Below, piece after piece: positions 55,564-64,000 of a stretch of 64,000 nucleotides of DNA; the stretch's first letter is position 1, and each line of letters starts with the position of its first letter. Source of the stretch: Spirogloea muscicola (lineage: Eukaryota > Streptophyta > Zygnematophyceae > Spirogloeales > Spirogloeaceae); the NCBI GenBank assembly GCA_009602725.1, contig WELB01000016.1, positions 672,639 through 736,638 of the forward strand. Direction: 5' to 3'. The position numbers and the translations under genes were made by a program. Below the pieces are notes generated by a model, which worked only from the letters and a program-made list of their open reading frames with translations, was not told the DNA's origin and searched no databases.

Positions 55564-58012
55564 TCAGACCTCGAGGTAAGCACGCAGGACGCTGTTGCGG
55601 CTCGGCTGTCGCAGCTTGCGCAGGGCTTTACTTTCAATCTGCCGAATACGCTCGCGCGTAACCCGGAAGATGTTCCCAATCTCCTCGAGAGTCTTCACGC
55701 GGCCATCATCAAGGCCATAGCGCAGCCGCATAACCTCGCTTTCGCGTGGGTTGAGGGTGTGGAGCACCGCCTCCAAGTCCTGCTTCAGTAACCGCTTTGC
55801 AATAGCGTCCTCGGGCGACTCTATGTCGCGATCCGCGATGCACTCCTGCAGGCGCACAGCAGCAGCAGCCGACTAGCACCAGTAAGTGCCCATCTAGCCT
55901 GATTCTGCATAGGCTAGTGCTTACCATGCCAGAATAAGCAATCAATGATAGAATTTATAGGAAACAGAAACAAAGAAATTGGTGCCACAACTCAAATGGA
56001 GGTATGCAGCAATAGCCTCTCAGGCAGACAACGACATCCGGGCTCACCGAGAGGGTCTGGTCGCCGTCCTTGCCAACCGGCTTCTCCATAGACACAGGGA
56101 TGCGCGCAGCCTTAAGAATTGACCTGATCTTGTCGGCGGGCATGCCAACGATTTCCGCAAGCTCGTCCTCGCGAGGCGGCCGCCCATGCTCCTGGATGAG
56201 CATCTTCTTTGCCTTGTTGATACGTGAGATTACCTCGTATAGGTGCACCTGTCCCTTGCGAACATTGACAACTTGGTCAGCAGCCGCTGAGCCGAACTGT
56301 TGCTGTGCACCACTGAATTGGCTACACATTCACGATGCGTGACCGTTTCTTAGCAGCTGACTCATGTTGCAGTGAGCTGACAATCTGGCACAACTGTGCG
56401 GTCCTGGCCGATAACAACAATGCCGTTGATGTTTCAGGGCTGAAAGTGGCACACCGGCAGCCTGATGGTGCGGGCCTGGTCAGCAATGGCGCGTGTAACG
56501 GCCTGCCGAATCCACCAGTGTGCATATGTCGAGAACTTGAAGCCTTTGGTGTGGTCAAACTTCTCTGCACCGCGGATGAGGCCCATGCTGCCCTCCTGCA
56601 GCCAGCCACAAGACTCTAGCTACGTCAAGTTCAGCTCAATCCAAGGTTACGCACTGGTAGCATAACTTGGAAGCAACAGCACAGGCCTGCACAGCTGGAC
56701 CTTCTATGTGGCAACATGCTCAGCATCGTTCTTCACAGCAAGCCAAGAATCTGTTAGCAGCAACTGGCGGGAACAACTCGCACGTCCAAGACGAGTGATG
56801 CTGCAATACTAGGGGGCTACTTTGCAGTGAATGACTGGCGTTCAATTGATGCCCAGCTGCAGACCTGGATGAGGTCCTGGAAGGCCATGCCGCGGCCCTG
56901 GTACTTCTTGGCGACCGACACAACGAGGCGCAGGTTCGAGAGCACCATCTTGTCCTTGCAGGCACGCCCGTCCTTGACGCGAGTCTCGAACGCCGTCTGC
57001 TCCATGCCGGCAGCGCGCGACCACTCCGCCAGCGTCGGCGCCCGCCCCAGCTCTTCTGCCAGGCTGTGGCTCAGCCGTTCCAGCTTCAACAAATCCTGCG
57101 ATCGCAACAAAGCAACCACAATTCAGGTACATGCACATTGATCTGCACTGACTGAGGCACATTGCCACGTACAGTTGGTCTAGAAGCCAGCAATCAAGAT
57201 ACTAACAATTGAACTGCTCCACAAAATGGCCTCAGCATGTACTCTCTAGCAACAAAAGGCTGCCGCGCAGCCACCCATGTCCTCAAGTCCACAGCTAGGG
57301 GGGCTAGTGGTGACTGACCTGGATGCCCTGGCTGAGCTGCACCTCCTCAAGGCCCGTGAGCAGCCGCGTCTTGCCGATCTCGCGAAGGTACGACCGGATG
57401 GGGTCGGAGGGGTCATGCTGCCCGAGTGACGGCTTCTTGACCTTGATCGGCACGGCAATGGAAGCGGCGGCGGCCACCTGCTCCGCGCGCTCCGTCGCGC
57501 GCTCCCGCTTCTGCAGCCGCTCGATCCGCTTTGTGGAGCGCACAGCGAAGGTCCTCGTGGCTTCATCACTGCCTGCGCCACGACTCGCCGCAGCCTTGTC
57601 GTCCCGCAGACGGGCCTGCTCCTGCGCTCGCTCCATGGCCTGCGCCATGGCTGTCGGCACCTCGCCCTCGTCCTCCCACAGGACCTCGGAGCCCTTGTCG
57701 GCCTCCAGGCACGGCCGTGCATCGTCGGCGCTGGCACGGCGATCCCTCGAGCTGGGCAGCAACGAGCCGCCTTGGTCAGAGCCACCATTGTGGCGGGCTG
57801 TGGGTGGTGGGAAGTAGCCTCCGGCTGCGGCCATGGCAGCGGCCTCGCGCGCGGCCTTGGCGGCGGCCCTGGCGAGGGCCATGGCCTCCTCCGCCGCCGC
57901 GCGGGTCGTCGCCGCGTCGCTCGTGGAGCTGAGCCAGTTCTCGGCGAGCGACGTAGCGCCGCGCGACGGCGCGTGGTGCGCCACCAGGAGGTGGTCTGTC
58001 GTGTGGATCCGG
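55564..58012 (-). CDS. SIG: Sigma-70 family factor of the plastid RNA polymerase (5' exon not found)
   Basis: Exons on the minus strand: 58012-57319, 57095-56865, 56595-56455, 56248-56048, 55845-55564, all GT-AG and phase 0 between them. The first has one base of a split codon, so an upstream exon exists. At least 515 residues. Region 1.2/2 begins at [16 protein letters not shown]; region 2 continues [23 protein letters not shown] and GLIRGAEKF...[13 protein letters not shown]; region 3 has [20 protein letters not shown]; region 4 has [26 protein letters not shown]. In green plants such nuclear genes encode factors that guide the plastid-encoded bacterial-type RNA polymerase to promoters. The Ala/Arg-rich N-terminal part fits a transit-peptide-bearing protein. 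A candidate first exon (MREGEVYIRAPELAAPAAS, near 58540) was seen, but its splice phase does not fit. Confidence 0.9.
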
Positions 58013-59030
58013 CTGCCACAAAACGCCACAAGGAATGGTGATGAGCCTCAGCACCTCCAGCGAAGCCCATAACTGCAGCAAGACCAAACGACGTAGCTAC
58101 TATGGACTATCTGCTCTTGACGATAGAACGGGAGACGATGAAGACCCACTGCTACTACAGTCCCAAATGACCAGCAGAGCTGTCAGCGCGCCACTTGACC
58201 AGACGTGCCAGAGGGTTCACAGATGCGAGCCGACGAGGCCATTGCGGCTCTGCCAGTCGTTGGGCCGTATGGTCAAGAGCACCAGAAGAACGGGCGCGGC
58301 AGCTCAAGCAGTGCCTCTGAGCCCCGGCACGCCCTCAGCGGCAGACGCCAGGTCTGAGCCCGGGCAGCATGTCGGAGGCAGAGGCGGACCTGCAGGAGAA
58401 GGCGGCAGGGAGGAGCGCCGATGCCGCCGCCGCCACCGCCGCGGGCGCGCAGGCCAGCTCGGCGGCGCGCTGGCCGCGGCAGCGGAGGCCGCGGGTGCGG
58501 CGAGCTCCGGGGCCCTAATGTAAACCTCTCCCTCCCTCATCCGGTCGAGGCCCCCCCTCCCCGACCGGGCGCGGCTCTCTTGCCCCAAGCCAGCAGCCCT
58601 CTCTCCAACCCATCGTCATCATGTGATCAAACAGTCTCCCTTCTGAGGAAAGCCGGTCTCTCTTCAGAGGCGAGCAGCCCCCCCGTCGTTCCCCCTCCGC
58701 GTCACATGGTCCCAACAGCCGCTACGTGGCGCTTAAACCCCCTCCCCCCCGCGCGCTCCCGCCCGGTAACGTGGCCGTCTGGCGTGGCGCCTTGATCAAA
58801 TCGGTGGCCCATTGCCGCGCCGCCCGCCTTGGCGCCGTCGGATCGCCAGCGCCATCCAACGGCGCGCGTCGACCGCCACCCGCGGGCCGCGCAGGTACGG
58901 CACGATCCGACCGGTGGTTGTCGCCGCGCTAGCAAAGAAACGCGATCGGCCCCGCGCCAAATCAAAGCCGTTAAGTATAACGCCCCAGCCCGTCCCACCC
59001 ACTTCTCCTCTGGTCATTCTCATTACGTGG
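58013..59030. other. Upstream region of the sigma factor gene
   Basis: 58300-58540 is very GC-rich and probably holds the 5' exon/UTR and promoter of the minus-strand sigma gene. 58700-58990 is GC-rich without a recognised frame. Confidence 0.35.
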
Positions 59031-59034
59031 AACT

Positions 59035-59760
59035 GGCCACTCAGCCATCAGAGAAAGGCGCTTCCAGTAGAGGGCGGTGGCTGTTAGAAGAAGTGGCTCT
59101 CCCATTGGGGGCAAGGGCTGTGAAAGCCAGCCCGAAAAGATTTGACGAAGCTTCGAAGGGGCCAAATGGCTGTTAGAGGCCAGCTCAGAACGTAGAAGAG
59201 TCTACTGGAAGAGTCTCTTACTCCTCCATGCCGGCCTAACCTCGTTGCCCTGCCTAGCCTCGCGCCCTAGCGACTGAAGAAAGGGACAGCTTTTCCAGTG
59301 TAAGGCAATGGCTGACAGGCCAGCCCAAACGAATGTGAAAGGTGGCAGAAAGGGCTACTGAATACGCACTGCCACTACAACTCTTGTAGTTTGGTTTTAG
59401 GTCCTTCCGGTCCTTCTGAACCTTGTTCATTCCTTTTGGGCTGGCCTCTTACAGCCATTCCCTTACTTTGTTTGGGAGCGCTGTTTGTCCTTGTATCATG
59501 CAGACCATTATCTGACCGTTTGCTAGAAGTGTCATCTCTCACTCTCCGCTTTTTCGCCTTCCATTTACTCCGATCTGCATTTGTTGATTAGAGATTATTG
59601 AGCGTCCATTCACAGAAGTCATGGAGAGTAGCTTCGTCTTCATTCGCTTTCAGGCCCTTTCAGACCTTGTTTGCTCCTTATGAACTGGCCTCTCACGGCC
59701 ATCGCCTTACTACTGGAGCTGTTCTGCTCTTCTGCTGGCGCCTCACAGCCACCAACAGCC
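59035..59760. mobile_element. LINE 3'-UTR modules in both orientations
   Basis: 59050-59350 carries minus-oriented modules (AAGAAGTGGCTCTCCCATTGGGGGCAAGGGCTGTGAAAGCCAGCCC; GACAGGCCAGCCCAAACG). 59390-59760 carries plus-oriented ones (TTCCTTTTGGGCTGGCCTCTTACAGCC; TGAACTGGCCTCTCACGGCC). No coding part is left. Confidence 0.65.
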
Positions 59761-60734
59761 TTGTACAGGAGACTCACCGTTCCCTGCTGCCACCAGCTGG
59801 AGCCAGGAAAAGGTGCTTGCCATCAACTTGGCAGGCACAAGTGCTCCAGCTCACAGTTCTCGATGGTGGCCCGTTGCTTCCAATTGTACAATCTGCTTCC
59901 TTCACTTGCCTCTCGACTCTGGTAGAGGCCAGCAACTCACTTGGCGGCTTGAAGCTGCTGTGCGGCTCCCCAGCAAACCCCAAGCCTGCGGGTGCAACAT
60001 AGATTCTGCCCCGGTTGGCCCCCACTGCCATATCTGAAAGCCCACCTCTCATCCCTCGGCAACTGATACTGGACAGAGATGCATCATAATGGGATTGGAT
60101 GATGCTCCCCATACCTGCAGTTGAAGTAGCATCACAACCGCAAGCTACTCTGACCACTCCAACAGCAATGAGCCCATAGGCAAATGCATGCTCGTCTGGG
60201 CATGCACGTCATCAACAGATAAACAGTAACTGGAGCAGGCAGACTGAGACCCGCATAATCCTCTGTACAAATATCGGAGGTAAGCAACCCAATGGCAGCT
60301 TGTAATTTGAGGTGAAGCTGTAGGCCACAGTGAATTGCAAGCAACACCCTATAGAATGTGTAATGCGAGTTCAAAGACGACGGGGTTTAGCCTCGTCACA
60401 AATGGCGGATCCCGCCCGCCTGCACCTGGCAAACAGCAGCACGAGGAGGCGCGGTGGGATGTGCAGACAAATGTGTCCCTCGGCCTTCACCGGCCAGCAC
60501 GGGGCATCCGCATATCAAGCACTTTAAGTAATGGGTGCAGAAGGAAATCCAGAGGAGAGCTGGAGGAAGATTCGACAGATTCCATCAGGCGGAGCTCAAG
60601 CTAGCTGCCGCTTGTGAGACGGTCTGCGCTGCGCAAAGTAGCATCTTGGCCCCCTGGCAGCTTGGCCTTTCAATTGAAGTCGCGGAGCACCTGGCAGTGC
60701 CAGTACGTTTCGCCGTTCTCGCGGCTGACTTGCG
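59761..60734. other. 3' flank of the PHR1-type gene
   Basis: A minus-strand open frame (60157-59774) contains SDMAVGANRGRIYVAPAGLG, without recognised family. It probably comprises the 3' UTR of the gene ending at 60735 plus intergenic DNA. Confidence 0.3.
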
Positions 60735-63700
60735 CTACTCACCGACCTCCTTCACATAGCCATCGGTGCTCTCCTCAAGCATGAAGCTGCCGCCGGGCAC
60801 TTGGAACTCAGCCACCGCCTCCATGGCCGCCTCATCGTCGCCGTCAGGCTGGTTGTTTGCCATGGCCTGCGCAACCCAGGTTTGGTACGTGCCAGCAGCG
60901 TCTTCGCCGACGACCTGCTGATGCGCTGCTTCAATCCCGCCATACTGAGCTGCGTCGACGACGTTCACGTCCAGCGCAATGTCTGCTGGCACTTGGAAGT
61001 TCTCCATGGGGCCCACACTGTGCTCCTCCTTGACACAAGTGCCGGACTCTGTGAGCCCTGCACTTGTGTTGGCATCTGCAACAACCAACAGCCACTGTAA
61101 GCGCAACGCAATGGCTTCCTCGCACATTGTTAGCTAACCATCTCCCACAAGTGCAAGAGTAGCTCAGGCAAGGACGGAGCGAGAATGGTGGACAGACCAG
61201 TGCCAGCAGAGAGACTCTGGTCGACTGGCGGCAGTGGTTGGCCCTGCGCGAACGGCGACATCGGCATGTAGCCGCCGCCAGGCAGGTCGAGCGGCGGGTA
61301 CGCTGGCAGCGAGAAGCTCATGGGCCGTTGTGAGTACAGCGGCTGCGCGAATGGCGGCGCCGGCGGCAGCTTAGGGCTGCCAGCGCTGCCTCCGCCCGGC
61401 AGGTGGTGCGGTGGCGGCGGCTGCATCCCGAACATCTGTCCGCCGCCGCTGCTGCTGCCGCCATCGTTGTTGCCGCTGCCTCCGCCGCCGCCGTGACCAA
61501 CGAGCGTCGGATGCAGGCCCAACGGCGACGGCAGCGATGACGGCGAGGCTTGCAGCTCCATGCCCCCCTCCTCATTGCGGCTGCGCTTAAGCGGCTGCAC
61601 GCTCTTGCCCCAGTGCTGCGTGGAGACAGGCAGGTGTGTCGTGAGCACCATCAATAAGTTAAGGTATGTTACTAATCAAACAATTAAGCTGTCACTGAGC
61701 TGATCGCTAAACCACCTTGCTGTATGTAGGAGTAGCGGAAGCAGGGCAGCGCATCTGCTGGGAGGCCTCACCGAGCTTCCAGTATACGGCCCCATTGAGT
61801 AGCTGCTGATCATGGCCGCGGCGCCCAGGGGAGGTCCCTGCTGCGGCTGGAGCCTCAGGGGCTGCAGTGCAGGCCGCAGGAGCGACGAGCCCTTGCCAGT
61901 GGCGACCCCGTGGCCCCCACTGCCGCGGCCGCCGTCGCCCCGCGGGCTCGCCGCAGCCGCGGCGCTCGCGGCCCCAAGGAATGCGTCCGCTGTGTCGAAC
62001 GACGGCGCCGTGAGCATGTCCGTCATGCTGACTGCCAATGCCGATGTCGACGACTCCGTGCCCGCCGGGGCCGCTGCCATGACGCCGCTCCCCTCCCTGC
62101 CGCCGACGCCGGTGCCAGCGCCACCAGCACCGCCGGCGCCGGCGACGCTCACGCTGCCTCCGCCGCCATCCAACAGGTTTCCGCGCTTCCTGCTGGACCC
62201 CAACCTCAGCGCGCCGCTGCCCCCGGGCGTGCCAATGGACGTGAGCGCCGAGTTTGCCGCACGCTGTTGCTGATCGATCATATGCTGCAGGTACTTGCTC
62301 TGCGCCTCGATCTGCAGCTGCAGCATGCGCTGCACCTGCGGCACACCACAGGGACGCGAACGACGCTCGGGGCATGAGACCAGGGACTCGGCTGCCCACG
62401 TCAATCAATGGAAACCCGTGATGGCGGTTGCCTGACCAGCCAACCTTGGTGATGTCACCGGCCTTGACAGCGACTGCAAGCGGCCAGCAAGTCTAACTTT
62501 TGTACCTCAAGCTGCTCGTGCAGCTGACGTTGCACGAGTAGCACTTCCGTGATGTGCATTGTGCGCCGCCCGGGGCTGGTAGTGCCACGACGCCACGGGT
62601 GCAGACATAACACCAGGTGAGCCAGCGGTGTGGCAAGGCCTCAACACCAGCACGGTGAAAGCCGAGAACCCTCGGCAGCAACAGCAGATTCAATGCTGCT
62701 ACAGAAGTTCAATAATGATGAACATAAACGTGACTGTAACAGAACTGTTAATCATCACACTGAGGTTTAAATGCTGTAATAGATAGCGTGCAGGGAGGGC
62801 AGCAACAGGGGGCGTGTCTCACTCTGGGGAGACTCTGGACACCAAGTTTGGAGCGCTGCCAATATTGCTGGCATCGCCGTTGCCGCTCGTGCGGCCGCCA
62901 CTGCTACCGGCGCCATGGCCGCCGCCCCCACCGCCACCGTTCCCCGCCCCACCAGAGCCACCAGCGACGCTGCCGGCGCCGCCGCCGCCGGCGACAATTG
63001 TGGGCTTCTTCGCAATCTGGCCAACACCCGCGGGCCGAGAGGGAGCTGCCATGTCTGGCAGCTTGTCGGGCCTGGGACTTGGCACCGGCGGCGCCGCCAG
63101 CGCCGACGGCGGCGGCCCTAACGACGGCGCGCACTCTGGAAGATGAGACAACTTGCGGTAACCTGTTAGCCATATCTGTTAGCTGGCTGCGCCTGACGGC
63201 GGCAGTGCCACGGAGGCAGCATAAGGGAGATGCTCACGCTTTGGAGGCGGACCGCTGGGCTGGTTTACAGCGCCGCCGCCGCCGCCTGGCGGGCCTGGCG
63301 GCAGCATGCCTGCCGCGCCGGCCATGTCGGGCGACGACCGGGACATGCGATACTTCTGCAAAGGGTGGCCACAAATCCGTCAACAATTGCTTAACAAATG
63401 ATTAGCAGGAATATCAGTCCCACCACCAGCCTGCACAAGAAGACATGCGTTGCTTGCCACCATGCCATGCCGGATGCAGCGGACTGGCGGACAATGGCTC
63501 CCGCGGCGGGCTGAGGGCCGGCTGCCAATGCCGACCTGGAGGTGGCTCTTGACGTGGTAGATTGTGAGGCCCTGGACGCTCATGACCCTCAGCACTCCCT
63601 TTGGCGTCGCACCTGCCAGTGACCGAGGGCGACGGCAGGGGTGAGCACAGCGCGCCGTTGTGTACGTGGCAGGGCGGCAGCGAGGGCGGCGCCGGGCGGG

Positions 63701-64000
63701 GCTCACGGTCGGCGCCGCCGAGCGAGTCGACCGCGTCCTTGAAGCGCTGGTGCAGCTCCGGCGTCCACCGCAGGCGCTGCTTGGCGCTGCCCGGCCCGGG
63801 CGAGGGCCCGCCGCCGCTCTCCGATGGCGACTGGGGCTCCTCGGCACCGGCGCCGCTGGCGGCCAGCAGCGTCCGCTGGTGCACGCCGCGCAGCGCGCCG
63901 CTGCCGCTCGCCCGGGCGCTGCTGTTGCTGTGCGCCGCGTCGGGGAAGCCATAGATTGGCGGCAGCCCTCCGCTCGGCTGCCCGACCTTCTTCGCCTGAT
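60735..64000 (-). CDS. PHR1: MYB-CC transcription factor, PHR1/PSR1 type (5' end outside window)
   Basis: Exons on the minus strand: 64000(edge)-63707, 63612-63536, 63355-63238, 63135-62823, 62575-62506, 62335-61772, 61615 to about 61190 or 61130, and probably 61082-60735; phases fit. The MYB domain spans the first three: KQRLRWTPELHQRFKDAVDS, then ATPKGVLRVMSVQGLTIYHV and KSHLQ|KYR. The coiled coil is split between MHITEVLLVQRQLHEQLE (62506 exon) and VQRMLQLQIEAQSKYLQ (62335 exon), giving the LHEQLE motif of the family. These factors bind P1BS-like sites and drive phosphate-starvation genes. Long Gly/Pro/Ala-rich linkers follow. The last block is acidic (GDDEAAMEAVAEFQVPGGS) and would suit an activation domain; if its upstream intron is not spliced, the protein stops at 61130. 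Confidence 0.88.

Noticed and set aside
57246-58087. Other long minus-strand frames over the sigma factor first exon
   Set aside because: Frame shadows caused by GC-rich sequence; only the frame ending at 57319 joins in phase to sigma region 2.

Overview
The window is nuclear DNA from a green-lineage eukaryote, most likely a GC-rich green alga. The evidence is: host exons with short GT-AG introns; a nuclear-encoded plastid-type sigma factor; a MYB-CC (PHR1/PSR1-type) transcription factor; a DDM1/LSH-type SNF2 remodeller; a plant-type TTTAGGG telomere motif inside an intron; and a mitochondrial fragment with a plant-like trnP(UGG) and cob. I cannot name the species.

Layout. 1-0.27 kb: a small MYB-CC paralogue fragment. 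1-7 kb: a large, decayed non-LTR retrotransposon (LINE) with reverse transcriptase (RT) and restriction-like endonuclease (RLE) domains, minus strand, plus smaller LINE pieces. 8.4-9.4 kb: an LRR/F-box-like gene, minus strand. 9.5-12.5 kb: LINE 3' ends, partly in inverted orientation. 12.6-15.3 kb: a decayed Ty1/copia element. 15.3-17.4 kb: two broken copies of the LRR gene facing each other in a 1.3-kb palindrome. 17.5-39.5 kb: a degenerate tandem array (period about 8 kb) built from copies of a TPX2-domain-like gene, copia 3' ends/LTRs and spacers. Three of its units contain long inverted repeats, and a fuller copia element sits at 32.4-36.6 kb. 39.5-42.5 kb: nested LINEs. 43.2-44.9 kb: an intact tail-anchored coiled-coil protein gene. 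46.3-47.6 kb: a mosaic of LINE RT fragment, mitochondrial trnP, mitochondrial cob and LINE 3' end. 48.1-53.3 kb: a 16-exon DDM1/LSH-type remodeller, minus strand. 53.6-54.3 kb: a LINE tail. 55.6-58.0 kb: a sigma-70 family factor, minus strand. 59-59.8 kb: LINE 3'-UTR modules. 60.7-64 kb: a PHR1-type MYB-CC gene, minus strand, running off the window.

The four convincing host genes (tail-anchored protein, DDM1, sigma factor, PHR1-type factor) lie in the right third and have consistent reading frames and splice phases. The left two thirds are a repeat-rich domain in which host-gene fragments have been multiplied and folded back on themselves together with retroelement pieces. The most unusual features are the recurrent TPX2-like and LRR palindromes, the apparent capture of the TPX2-like gene by a copia-derived element, and the chimeric mitochondrial/LINE insertion. 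Exon coordinates were worked out by eye from splice sites and phase. No database search was run, so family names rest on motif recognition.
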